The notes under the pieces were generated by a model. The model was not told the DNA's origin, made no database searches, and saw nothing but the letters and a program-made list of their open reading frames with translations. From NCBI GenBank assembly GCA_021773035.1, contig JAJFKU010000023.1:124001-188000 (forward strand): a DNA stretch of 64,000 nt, written 5' to 3'. Source of the stretch: Woeseiaceae bacterium (GTDB taxonomy: Bacteria > Pseudomonadota > Gammaproteobacteria > Steroidobacterales > Woeseiaceae). Shown here piece after piece: positions 52,183 through 61,037 of this stretch. Position numbers and translations under genes: made by a program. The first letter of the stretch is position 1, and the number at the start of each line of letters is the position of its first letter.

Positions 52183-53778
52183 TTATCGCCCGGACTGCAG
52201 TATTGCGTGTGCTGCATTGTATCCCGGCGCCCCGGTGACTCCGCCGCCGGGATGCGTCCCGGCGCCGCAGAGGTAGAGTCCTTGTATCGGCGATTGGTAT
52301 TGCGACCACTGCGGCAGGGGCCGCATGAAAAACATCTGCTCCAGCGATATGTCGCCGTGAAAGATATTGCCTTCGGTAATACCGAACTGCGCTTCGAGGT
52401 CGACAGGAGTCAGTACTCGCCTGGCGATGACCGAAGCGGGAACATTCGGCGCGAATTGGCCGATAAGTTCTGTCACTTGGTCCCCAAGTGTTTCGCGTTT
52501 CTCCGCCCATGAGCCCTCGTGAAGTTTATACGGCAGATATTGTACGAAGCAGGTCAACATGTGACGATCTCCCGGTGCGAGCGTATCGTCAACGTTAGAT
52601 GCCAGTACACAATCTACCCACAAGCGTTCCGGTATGTTGCCGCGCCTACAGGCGTTGTAATTGTCTTCGGCTTCCTGCAGCGTCGGAATCAGCGTAAACA
52701 GGGAGCGTTGCGATCTGCTTCTGTCGGCTGGCATACCGTTGACGCGCGGTTCTTCGGACAATACGAAATTGACCTTGGCAGCCGGACCGTCCATGCGTAT
52801 GTTTTCGACGTCGCGGCGGAAATCGGCGTTCAACTCGTTTTTCTCTACCAGGCCGAGAAACGTTCGTTTCGGGTCGGCGTTGGATGCGACCAGTTTTGCA
52901 TCGATGACTGTGTCGTTTGCCATCGTTACGCCGGTCGCGACGCCGTTCCTTACATTGACCCGTCTGACCGTGGCGTTTGTGCGTATCTCAACGCCCAGGT
53001 CTTCACACGCGGACTTCATCGCCTGCGTAATTGACCCCATACCGCCGATGACATGACCCTGCCAGGCCTGTTGCTCATTGTCGCCACCGCTCAGCAGATG
53101 AAACAGCAAACCCATGGCTGTGCCAGGCTGGTACGGGCCGCCATGTTTGCCGTACAGGCTATTCGCTAAAATCAGCCGCTTGAGCTTGTCGGACTCAAAG
53201 CGCTGATCCAGGAATTCACCCAGCGAGCCGGTCAGGAACCGCAGCAAGCCACTGACTTCGTCACGGCGAATTCCACCGAAGCGCCGGTACAGTCGCCATG
53301 CCTGTGACCACTTCCTGATGCCATGCGCATACAGGTCCGGTGGTGATTCGAGAAAGAAGGGCTGCAGATAAGCGGCAAGCCGCTTCAGCTCTTCCTCGGC
53401 CGCAAAGAAGTTCTCGATGTCAGTGGCTGCGAAGCGGGCCATTTCGGCCCGCATTTTTTTCTCGTCGGACCACCAGCCAACGACCTCGCCATCGTCGAAA
53501 GCCGCCTGCACGCCCGGATCGCAGGCGACCATTTTCAGCCCGTAGGACTCGAGCTTCAGGTCCTTGATAATCGTCGGGCGTAACATGCTGGCGATATAGG
53601 ATGCGGTCGATACGCGGCAGCCAGGGGCTAGTTCCGGATCAACCTCTTCAGTGACTGCGCAACCGCCGACGACCGCCCGGCGTTCGAGCATGAGCACTTT
53701 TCGACCGGCGTTCGCGAGGTAGGCGGCGGCCGTCAGGCCGTTGTGGCCGGCGCCGATAATAATCACGTCGTATTGCAT
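52183..53778 (-). CDS. Phytoene dehydrogenase-like FAD oxidoreductase, copy 3
   Basis: This protein has 531 residues from ATG 53778, directly before the FAD motif YDVIIIGAGHNGLTAAAYLA; a longer reading to 53862 overlaps the divergent gene and has no signal. GNIFHGDISLEQMFFMRPLP and GLYLCGAGTHPGGGVTGAPG are the same C-terminal family blocks seen in copies 1 and 2, closest to copy 1. It is separate from the catabolic operon by about 9 kb and divergent from a propeller-like gene. It may be an independently regulated member of the same pathway or act on another substrate. Confidence 0.87.
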   Translation of the reverse strand: MQYDVIIIGAGHNGLTAAAYLANAGRKVLMLERRAVVGGCAVTEEVDPELAPGCRVSTASYIASMLRPTIIKDLKLESYGLKMVACDPGVQAAFDDGEVVGWWSDEKKMRAEMARFAATDIENFFAAEEELKRLAAYLQPFFLESPPDLYAHGIRKWSQAWRLYRRFGGIRRDEVSGLLRFLTGSLGEFLDQRFESDKLKRLILANSLYGKHGGPYQPGTAMGLLFHLLSGGDNEQQAWQGHVIGGMGSITQAMKSACEDLGVEIRTNATVRRVNVRNGVATGVTMANDTVIDAKLVASNADPKRTFLGLVEKNELNADFRRDVENIRMDGPAAKVNFVLSEEPRVNGMPADRSRSQRSLFTLIPTLQEAEDNYNACRRGNIPERLWVDCVLASNVDDTLAPGDRHMLTCFVQYLPYKLHEGSWAEKRETLGDQVTELIGQFAPNVPASVIARRVLTPVDLEAQFGITEGNIFHGDISLEQMFFMRPLPQWSQYQSPIQGLYLCGAGTHPGGGVTGAPGYNAAHAILQSGR

Positions 53779-53852
53779 GTTGGCAGCCGTCGCGGTTGAA
53801 TGCGTCAAGCATATAACAACAGGGCGACCGGGCAACACGGTGAGACCAGATA

Positions 53853-54779
53853 GTGAAAACACTTCCTAAACTAATAGCGACCTCCGTGGTGCGCGGTTCG
53901 CAACAGGGCGAAAGTCACGGCGGCGTGTTTACGATCGATTTTGAGACCCGGGAATGCCAGCAACACGTCGACTGGAATACCGGTGAGATCGACTTCGAAG
54001 GCCGCGGTGCCGATCGCGGGCTGCGCGGCATCGAGTTCGATGGTGACGATATCTACATAGCCGCCAGCGACGAGCTGTTCTGCTACGACAGAAACTTTCG
54101 TATCAAGCGCTCGTTTCGAAACAACTATCTCAAGCATTGTCATGAGATCAGCCGCATCGATCGGACGCTGTTCCTGACATCGACAGGTTTCGACTGTCTG
54201 CTCGCCTTCGACCTGACTAGCAACGACTTCATCTGGGGCATTCAAATTCAGCGTCGCGATGACGCCTGGCACGGCATTCGCTTCGATCCGAGAACGAAAA
54301 ACGGGCCACATTCGAGCAACAGCCTGCATATCAATACGGTTCATGTTAACGAGAACGGCATATTCCTGAGCGGCCTGAAGACTCGTGCGCTATTACACAT
54401 CAACAGCAGTTTCGAGGTCGCCGAAGTCTGCAATCTGCCGCAGGGTACGCACAATGCCCGCCCGTACGGTGAAGGTGTCATCCTTAACGATACCGCCAGC
54501 GATCACGTGCGTTATGTGGGGCGCGACGGCAGTGGCAAGGCGTTTAAGATCGTTACTTACGATGACAGCGAAATGGAGTTTGCCGGTGTCGATGATTCGA
54601 AGCTTGCCCGTCAGGGCTTCGGTCGCGGGCTGTGTGTCGTTGGCGATCGATTGCTCGCCGGAGGCTCATCGCCGTCGACGGTTTCGCTCTACGACCTGGT
54701 GTCCGGGAAAACCGTAGCGAGCGTTAACCTGACGATGGATATACGCAATGCCATCCACGGACTTGAAGTCTGGACCTAA
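53853..54779 (+). CDS. Cytoplasmic beta-propeller-like protein of unknown function
   Basis: This protein has 308 residues from GTG 53853, with no signal peptide. Repeated blade-like units end in acidic or aromatic residues, for example LRGIEFDGDDIYIAASDELF, RTLFLTSTGFDCLLAFDLTS and LHINTVHVNENGIFLSGLKT. Conserved-looking His residues sit in KHCHEIS and HGIRFD. The pattern resembles six-bladed propellers (SMP-30/lactonase or NHL types), but no family signature is clear. It diverges from the copy-3 flavoprotein (74-bp spacer) and is followed by a strong terminator, so it is its own transcription unit. A lactonase or metal-dependent hydrolase is possible. Confidence 0.68.
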   Translation: MKTLPKLIATSVVRGSQQGESHGGVFTIDFETRECQQHVDWNTGEIDFEGRGADRGLRGIEFDGDDIYIAASDELFCYDRNFRIKRSFRNNYLKHCHEISRIDRTLFLTSTGFDCLLAFDLTSNDFIWGIQIQRRDDAWHGIRFDPRTKNGPHSSNSLHINTVHVNENGIFLSGLKTRALLHINSSFEVAEVCNLPQGTHNARPYGEGVILNDTASDHVRYVGRDGSGKAFKIVTYDDSEMEFAGVDDSKLARQGFGRGLCVVGDRLLAGGSSPSTVSLYDLVSGKTVASVNLTMDIRNAIHGLEVWT

Positions 54780-54812
54780 AAAAACGCACCCCGGAGGGTG
54801 CGTTTTTTTTTC
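54778..54812. terminator. Strong hairpin terminator after the propeller gene
   Basis: ACGCACCC (54784-54791) and GGGTGCGT (54796-54803) pair around CGGA, flanked by an A-run and a T-run of about ten bases. It overlaps the end of the upstream stop codon region and also lies just past the end of the convergent TonB receptor gene, so it may serve both strands. Confidence 0.93.
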
Positions 54813-54835
54813 GTGCTTTGAGGCCCGCCCTGTTG

Positions 54836-57355
54836 CTATTCCCAGCTTCTGTAAAAGCGAACGCCTAGCTCGCGTGGCCGGATAACCGACGTTCTCTGGC
54901 GTCCGAAGAACGGCTCGAAGTCGGTAACGTCATGGTAAAGCTGGCCGCGTTCGTCGCCTAAGTTATTGATGAACAGGCTGGCTTCCCAGTCGCCGGCAAT
55001 GAGGCCGAACTTCAGGTTCGAGACCTGGTACTGCTGCATTTGCATCTGCGGTGCAGGTCCGCCGATTGCCTGTACCTGGTTCAGCGAACTGCCGACATGG
55101 CTGAACGAGTATTGGACGAAAGCCTCTTCGCTGCCAAACAGAGATGACGCCCAGTTGTATTGTGCGTAGACAGAGCCCTTGAACTCCGGCGCGAATGGTA
55201 ACTGCGACCCGTCACCGACACCGTCGAGACCGTCAACCTCACTGGTCACTTCCGAGGACAGCCAGGTCGCGTTGACCCTGATCGACAGACCGTCGCTGGG
55301 TGCTGCCTGAATCTGCAGTTCGACGCCATCCGACGTCGCACTACCAATATTGGTCACGCCCTTTTGCCACGGCTGGCCGCAAGGTTGTACCGGATTAACA
55401 GCGTCGCAGGGGTTGTTCGATGGGTCGACAACTTCAATTTGATAGTCATCCCAGTCCTGGTCGAAATAGACCGCGTTGATCTGTAAACGGCCATCGGCCC
55501 ACTGGCTCTTCAGGCCGATTTCCTTGTTGATCAGGAAGTCGGCGTTGTAACCCGGCGGCAGTGCCGGCGCGCCGCGGTTGCGGTTTACACCACCGGGCCG
55601 GAAACCTTCCGAGTACAGGGCGTACAGCATCCTGTCCTCGGCAAAATTCCACTGTGCCGAGGCCTTGATGGCAATGTCGTCGTCTTTGGAGTCGATGCGA
55701 TTAAAACCGTCGTCCGCCGGATTGTCGCTGTCGGCAGCGTTGCAGGGTCCGTCGCTTACCAGGCAGCCCCATTTACCGGCGGCGTCGCCGTTCAACAATT
55801 GCCCGGAAGGCGTTCGTCTGCCGCCTGGGTTTTCAACGTGGTAGACCTTGTTGGACTCGACTTCAAACCACCGGGCACCGGCGGTGATGCTGAACTGATC
55901 GGTGAAGTTAAAGGTGCCTTCACCGAATAACGCCTTCGTTTCCCAGTCCGTGTTGTCTCGGGAAAACCACCAGACGTCGCTGACCGTTGGGCTAACGTTA
56001 TAGAGGTTTTGCCAGTAGTCCATGCCCTGGGAAGTACTGTAGTTCTCGACTTCTGTTGTGAAGTCCCATTCCTCGTGACGATCTTCCCAGAAGACGCCCG
56101 CGACCCAGTCGAGCCGCTCACCGCTGTAGGCCAGCCGGAACTCCTGGCTGAACGAGGTGTTTTCCTGATCGTTGGTCAGGAAGCCAATCGGGTCGTTGTA
56201 GGTGTATTCAACGCCAGCTGGCTGGAAGCAGTAAACGTTGTAGCCCGCGAGCCCGGTCGAGCCGCCGTAACAGAAGCTGCCGAAATAGGCCGCATAGGCC
56301 GTTGTGTCCTGCAGGTAAAATGTATCGCGAGTGAAGTAGGCTGATGCCGATGTGAATTGCAGGTCACCGAAGGATCCGTCGATGGTCAGTGCAAACTGCG
56401 TCCAGTCGTCGGTTCGACGGTCGGGATGAAATGCGATCACTTGCAGGTCGCCGACCGTTGGGTCGTAAGTGTTTTCCGCCTCGGCGGTCGCAGACTGGTG
56501 TGCGATGGCGCCCATCGCGCTCCAGTCGTCGTTGATAAACCACTTGGCGCTGACGCGAGCACCGTCAATCGTCGTTTCGTTCCAGTCATCCTCAACCGCG
56601 CTTGTGTTGAACTGCGTACCGTTGATGTCCGTTTTACCCGTTGCCTCGGAGTTCGCGGTCTGGCCGAGGACGTTGTCGATGAAGCCGCCTTCGGTCGCAC
56701 TGAAACCAACCAGGCGAAGGGCAAACTTATCTTCGATCAGGGGGAGATTGACCATGCCCGAAATGTCGTAACTCGGATCGCCTTCTTCCATCGTTTTGAG
56801 TGTGACGTCGGCGAACGCTTCGAACCTCGTCGGGTCCGGTTTGTTGGTAACGATACGTAGCGTTCCCGACTGCGAGCTGGAACCGTACAGCGTTCCCTGC
56901 GGACCGCTCAATGCCTCGACGCGTTCGATATCGATAAGACGGACATCGACCTGTGCGTTCTGCGTCAGCGGTTGCTCGTCGAGATAAACGGCAGCCGATG
57001 AGGAGGCGATGAAGGTGTCCGGTGCGTCGGCGATGCCGCGGAAGAAAATCTTGCCCGCGCCCGACTGGTTGCCGAAGTAGGCAAGGCTCGGTGTGAACTT
57101 GGCATAGTCTTCCATGCTGAACAGGTTCTGGTTACGAATATCTTCGGTACCGAAGGCCTGGATGCTACCGGCCAGGTCCTGGATATTCATGTCGCCGCGC
57201 TTTGTAGCCGTTACGGTAATTTCATCGATAGCCGGGTCCTGCGCATGGGCAGGAGCAAAGCCGCCGACCGCTGTTGCGACCGCTGCTGCGAGTGTTGTGT
57301 TGTAGGAAATGCCATTCGTGCAAATGTTCGGGTTATTCTGTTTTTCTTCAGACAT
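54836..57355 (-). CDS. TonB-dependent receptor, second copy
   Basis: This is an 839-residue receptor. A signal peptide (TTLAAAVATAVGGFAPAHAQ) is followed by a TonB-box-like IDEITVTATKR, the plug (QDLAGSIQAFGTEDIRNQNL, IDIERVEALSGPQGTLYGSS) and a C-terminal barrel. The barrel ends in GVRFYRSWE rather than the usual final Phe. A cysteine pair occurs in several loops. It lies 52 bp downstream of the AspH-MetF-2OG-sulfotransferase operon on the same strand and may be part of it. Substrate unknown; in related bacteria such loci often serve glycan or plant-polymer uptake. Confidence 0.92.
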   Translation of the reverse strand: MSEEKQNNPNICTNGISYNTTLAAAVATAVGGFAPAHAQDPAIDEITVTATKRGDMNIQDLAGSIQAFGTEDIRNQNLFSMEDYAKFTPSLAYFGNQSGAGKIFFRGIADAPDTFIASSSAAVYLDEQPLTQNAQVDVRLIDIERVEALSGPQGTLYGSSSQSGTLRIVTNKPDPTRFEAFADVTLKTMEEGDPSYDISGMVNLPLIEDKFALRLVGFSATEGGFIDNVLGQTANSEATGKTDINGTQFNTSAVEDDWNETTIDGARVSAKWFINDDWSAMGAIAHQSATAEAENTYDPTVGDLQVIAFHPDRRTDDWTQFALTIDGSFGDLQFTSASAYFTRDTFYLQDTTAYAAYFGSFCYGGSTGLAGYNVYCFQPAGVEYTYNDPIGFLTNDQENTSFSQEFRLAYSGERLDWVAGVFWEDRHEEWDFTTEVENYSTSQGMDYWQNLYNVSPTVSDVWWFSRDNTDWETKALFGEGTFNFTDQFSITAGARWFEVESNKVYHVENPGGRRTPSGQLLNGDAAGKWGCLVSDGPCNAADSDNPADDGFNRIDSKDDDIAIKASAQWNFAEDRMLYALYSEGFRPGGVNRNRGAPALPPGYNADFLINKEIGLKSQWADGRLQINAVYFDQDWDDYQIEVVDPSNNPCDAVNPVQPCGQPWQKGVTNIGSATSDGVELQIQAAPSDGLSIRVNATWLSSEVTSEVDGLDGVGDGSQLPFAPEFKGSVYAQYNWASSLFGSEEAFVQYSFSHVGSSLNQVQAIGGPAPQMQMQQYQVSNLKFGLIAGDWEASLFINNLGDERGQLYHDVTDFEPFFGRQRTSVIRPRELGVRFYRSWE

Positions 57356-57407
57356 TGTGCGCCCCCCGGTACACAGAATTAGACTCGATCCATACTAAAA
57401 GATGGTG

Positions 57408-59402
57408 CTAGGACAAGCAACCGGGCCGCTGATCGGCAGGTAGTTTCATCAGTAACGGTTCGAGTACTTCGATCAGCGGCTGCAGCTGAGTTTCGAAGCG
57501 CCGCCACGAATTCAGCGATTTGGAATAGATGGGTTGGCGAACCTGCTCGGAGCTGGCGGTGTTCACGGCCCTATCGGTTTCGTAAAAACGCAGGCAGGCG
57601 TCATCCCAGGGCAGGTCGCAAAAATCGATGAGGCGGCGGGTCTGATTTTCCTGATCGAGGACCATTTGTTCGTAGTGGACATCGAGAATCCTGCCGGGCA
57701 GCAACTCGTGCCAGTGGTTCATCATTCGCTCGTACTCAAGATAATACTCGCCGATTTCGATCAGATCGTAAGTGAATGCCTGGCCCTTGAAGAACAGCTG
57801 TTTAAAACTGCCCATACAGCTGTCTAGCGGGTGGCGCTTGGCGTTGACGATCTTCGCGTTCGGTAGAATAAGCCGGATGAGGCCGATACTCGGGAAGTTA
57901 TTCGGCATCTTGTCGGTGAAGCGGGGCTTGCCTGTTCGGTGGCGAAGTGTCGTGTCCAGGTACCGCCTCCCCAGCTGTTTGAGCTCGTCAGGGCTCAGGT
58001 GCTGCAGCGCTTCAGGATAGCTTTCGCCATGCGGCTGTTGCTTATTGATATCGAGAACGATACGCGGCAAATCCGGCAATTCATGCGTTCCCTCAACCTG
58101 TTCATGGCTTGCCAGTATCTGCTCAATCAGCGTAGAGCCGGATCGCGGCAGGCCTACAATGAAAATCGGTGACGGATCGGGATCACCGGAATCATCATGT
58201 TTGTTTAGAAGATCCGGCGATATCGTTTTGATGATGCGGTCGTGAATAACCTCCGTCCCGACCGGGTCGTAGCGCTCATTTGCGCGACGGAGCTGGCTGC
58301 CCGTTTCATAATATGAAAAGGCTCGCTCGAACTGACTGCGATCCTCATAAGCTTTGCCGAGTGCAAAGTTGAAATTGACGCGGGTTTCTTCAGCCAGTTC
58401 GTCGTTATCGACATACGTTTCCATCGACGCTATTTCTTCGTCGGTGAAACGAAAAGTCTTCAGATTGGCGAGACTCCAGTAAGGTTCGCCCGAGGCCGGG
58501 TGTACGCGCACGCAGTTTCGATAAGCGGCAACGGCGTCGTCCTGCCTGCCGACGGTCTTCAGCGCGTGTCCGAGTCCCGCCAAACTGCCGCCGTGATTCG
58601 GTTCAAGCGCTAGCGCCTCTTCAAACACGACGATGGCTTCTTCGTACTTGCCCGACTTGCTCAGCAGATTGCCGAGCAGCATGCGTGGATACGGCAGACG
58701 CGGTTCGAGGCGAATCGCCTCCTCGAGAATTTCGCTTGCTTCGCCATAGTCCTCGTTTTCCGTCAATGCTCGCGCCAGATCGATGCGCGCAGCGAAGAAT
58801 TCGGGCGCGAGTTTGATTGCATTTCGTAACAGCCGTGCGGCGAGCCGGTGCTTGCCCAGCTCCAGAGCTGTGACTCCCAGCAATCTCGTGGCGGTCACGT
58901 TGGTTGGGTCGCGCCGCAGTATCTCCCTGTAAATGGTCTCGGCCTTGTACATCTGTCCGGAGCGCTGGTGCCGCACTGCGGCCAGTATTTCGCGACGCCC
59001 GGGGTCCAGTTCAAATGACTTTTCCAGCGCAAGCTGAGCTTCCTCTTCGCGGCCGGCCTTCGACAGTGCAATGCTCAAGTCAAAGTGTGCGACGCTCTTC
59101 TCCGGCGTCAGTTCGACAACGCGTTTGAAAGACCGCACGGCGTCATCGCCACGGCCCTGGCCCAGTAGTGCGTTGCCGAGTTCTCTATTGGCTTTGGGGA
59201 TTTCCGGAAATCGACCGAGCACGTCGCGAAGATTGTCTTCTGCCTGCTCAAACCGGCCCTCGCGGACCTGGGCTGTTGCCAGCAACACCCGCATCTTGCC
59301 GTCGGCGGGGTCGCCTTTAAGCGCCTTCTGACAAAGTTCTATCGTTCTGCCGGCATCGCCGCTTCGCAGTGTTGCCAGCGCGCTATCAAAAGTGACGCGC
59401 AT
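57408..59402 (-). CDS. TPR-repeat sulfotransferase
   Basis: This is a 664-residue protein. The N-terminal two-thirds (about 1-350) is a run of tetratricopeptide repeats (for example ANRELGNALLGQGRGDDAVR, ATRLLGVTALELGKHRLAAR). The C-terminal domain (about 410-655) is a sulfotransferase fold with the 5'-phosphosulfate loop IFIVGLPRSGSTLIEQIL and a 3'-phosphate block (NAKIVNAKRHPLDSCMGSFK). It would transfer sulfate from PAPS to a hydroxyl acceptor. Its start overlaps the DUF6445-like gene stop by one base (TAATG). Acceptor unknown. Confidence 0.92.
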   Translation of the reverse strand: MRVTFDSALATLRSGDAGRTIELCQKALKGDPADGKMRVLLATAQVREGRFEQAEDNLRDVLGRFPEIPKANRELGNALLGQGRGDDAVRSFKRVVELTPEKSVAHFDLSIALSKAGREEEAQLALEKSFELDPGRREILAAVRHQRSGQMYKAETIYREILRRDPTNVTATRLLGVTALELGKHRLAARLLRNAIKLAPEFFAARIDLARALTENEDYGEASEILEEAIRLEPRLPYPRMLLGNLLSKSGKYEEAIVVFEEALALEPNHGGSLAGLGHALKTVGRQDDAVAAYRNCVRVHPASGEPYWSLANLKTFRFTDEEIASMETYVDNDELAEETRVNFNFALGKAYEDRSQFERAFSYYETGSQLRRANERYDPVGTEVIHDRIIKTISPDLLNKHDDSGDPDPSPIFIVGLPRSGSTLIEQILASHEQVEGTHELPDLPRIVLDINKQQPHGESYPEALQHLSPDELKQLGRRYLDTTLRHRTGKPRFTDKMPNNFPSIGLIRLILPNAKIVNAKRHPLDSCMGSFKQLFFKGQAFTYDLIEIGEYYLEYERMMNHWHELLPGRILDVHYEQMVLDQENQTRRLIDFCDLPWDDACLRFYETDRAVNTASSEQVRQPIYSKSLNSWRRFETQLQPLIEVLEPLLMKLPADQRPGCLS

Positions 59403-60148
59403 TATCGAAATTCCTGTCTTGGGTGAGCGCTGACGAAACAGTTGAGTGTCAGCCGGCCGTTGCTTATGTCAGTTGTCAGCAGTTCCGGCGCTGCGATCTG
59501 CGCGCTATGCGGAATATCGCCGGAGTAGAAAATCAGGCGATTGAGCTTCGCCGGAATCGCCGCAATTCGTTCGGCGATTTCGGTGCTTTCCGTCATGTAG
59601 CACGGCGGTTTATTGTAGGTGGGGAGGCGTTGTTTCAGGAACGTGAGCGCCTGTGCCGGATTTTGCATCTCCAACGCCGTGGCCTCTGTGATTGCGGCTT
59701 GCTCCTTCCAGCGATAAAAACCGGTACCGCCGAGGCGTTCGTCGTCGAACAGGTACAGGACGGCCGCGAAATTACGCCGGTTCGCGGCGGCCGGTGGGTC
59801 GCTGTGACAAAGTCTTTGCAGGTTGGATAGTTCTTCCGGCTGCAGGGTGGTCATCGACAGCATCGACGAGAAGCGCAGGTCGCCGCGCAGGAAGCCAAAT
59901 CGTCGGCTGAGTGTCGAGCGTACGAACCGACAGACATCGGCCATTGGTTCGGCGTCAAGATCGAGGACGACGCCCGGATAGCTCTTCGGCGGCAGGTAGA
60001 ACTCGCTTGCCCGCTGCGCTGCGTAGGCCCGCAGTCTTTCCGGCTCGACGAGAAAGTCATCGATGACGGCTATCGACTCGCCGTTGCCGAGCGGCTGCAG
60101 CGTAAGCTCAGCGCCTTTGTTGATACCTATCGTACCGGGTTCAGGCAC
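59402..60148 (-). CDS. DUF6445-like 2-oxoglutarate/Fe(II) oxygenase-fold protein
   Basis: This protein has 248 residues from GTG 60148, in an 8-bp overlap with the MetF-like gene; the much longer reading to 60400 lies in that gene and is rejected. It shows an HxD...H...R iron/2-oxoglutarate pattern: His115-x-Asp117 in CHSDPP, His214 in DIPHSAQI and Arg232 in GRLTLN, inside a predicted double-stranded beta-helix (FAAVLYLFDDERLGGTGFYR). The sequence resembles DUF6445 proteins often found in TonB-receptor and tryptophan-halogenase-type sugar loci. It is probably a hydroxylase, of substrate unknown, acting with the neighbouring AspH-like protein. Confidence 0.78.
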   Translation of the reverse strand: MPEPGTIGINKGAELTLQPLGNGESIAVIDDFLVEPERLRAYAAQRASEFYLPPKSYPGVVLDLDAEPMADVCRFVRSTLSRRFGFLRGDLRFSSMLSMTTLQPEELSNLQRLCHSDPPAAANRRNFAAVLYLFDDERLGGTGFYRWKEQAAITEATALEMQNPAQALTFLKQRLPTYNKPPCYMTESTEIAERIAAIPAKLNRLIFYSGDIPHSAQIAAPELLTTDISNGRLTLNCFVSAHPRQEFR

Positions 60149-61037
60149 CGCGAACCCCGGATGTATCGATGGCCGTGAGAATCGCTGCTGTTTCGCCCGA
60201 GGTGTTGAGATCGGCGCCGGCGATTCCCGGTATTTTTTTGAGTGCCGCCAGCAATTCAGCACAAATCGCAATACCTTCCTGTTGCGGGTTGTCCGCGTTG
60301 TCCAGGCGGTCGATGACGGTGCGTGGAATGACCGCATCGGGCCGCTTCTTTTTCCACGCACGAGCGGCATCGCCGGACTCGAAGACCGCCAGCGCCGCAA
60401 GCACCTGAAATCGCCAGGTGAGCTTCGCGGCGACCAGTTTTGCGGCGTAGGCTTCTATGATCTTCGCATCCATACATACCTGTAGCTGGATGAACTGTGC
60501 GCCGGCATCTGCCTTTGTCAGCAGTTTCTCGGGTTGCCAGTCATCATTCGGCCGGAACGCGGTGGCAACGGCGCCGACATAAAGTTCCGGGCCGTCAGGA
60601 AGTTTGCCACCGGCCAGCGCGACGTTGTCGCGAATCGCGGCTGCCGTTGCGACCAGGTCGATGGCGCTAAGGTCGAAGACGTTCGTCGTGCGCGGCAGGT
60701 GATCGGCGGGAAGGCTGTTACCGCGCATCAACAAAACGTTCGAGACGCCAAGCGCCTGGGCGCCCAGCAGGTCGCTCTGCACGGCGACCCGATTGCGGTC
60801 ACGGCAGTTCATATGGATGACCGGATCGATGCCCTCTCTTGTAATTAGCGCTGCTGCCGCGATGCTCGAAATATGTGGTCGGGCATGGGCGTTGTCCGGC
60901 ACCTGTATGGCGTCAACCGCAGTGGCCAGCAGGCGGGCATCCTGTACCAGGTCATGCGCACTCTGCCCGGGCGCCATCGACAACTTTGCCGTTAACGCAA
61001 AGTCCTGCGACTTAAGCGCTTCCCGCAACGTGGTCAA
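60141..61037 (-). CDS. Methylenetetrahydrofolate reductase (MetF)-like protein
   Basis: This is a 298-residue TIM-barrel flavoprotein of the MTHFR family: KLSMAPGQSAHDLVQDARLL at the start, a CRDRNRVAVQSDLLGAQALG core block, and GVSNVLLMRGNSLPADHLPR, characteristic of the NAD(P)H/folate half. It reduces or oxidises the C1 unit on folate. Length equals a bacterial MetF, but the context (between an AspH-like and a 2OG-oxygenase gene) is unusual, so it may be a dedicated paralogue rather than the housekeeping MetF. It overlaps its upstream neighbour by 4 bp and its downstream neighbour by 8 bp. Confidence 0.82.
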   Translation of the reverse strand: MTTLREALKSQDFALTAKLSMAPGQSAHDLVQDARLLATAVDAIQVPDNAHARPHISSIAAAALITREGIDPVIHMNCRDRNRVAVQSDLLGAQALGVSNVLLMRGNSLPADHLPRTTNVFDLSAIDLVATAAAIRDNVALAGGKLPDGPELYVGAVATAFRPNDDWQPEKLLTKADAGAQFIQLQVCMDAKIIEAYAAKLVAAKLTWRFQVLAALAVFESGDAARAWKKKRPDAVIPRTVIDRLDNADNPQQEGIAICAELLAALKKIPGIAGADLNTSGETAAILTAIDTSGVRGA

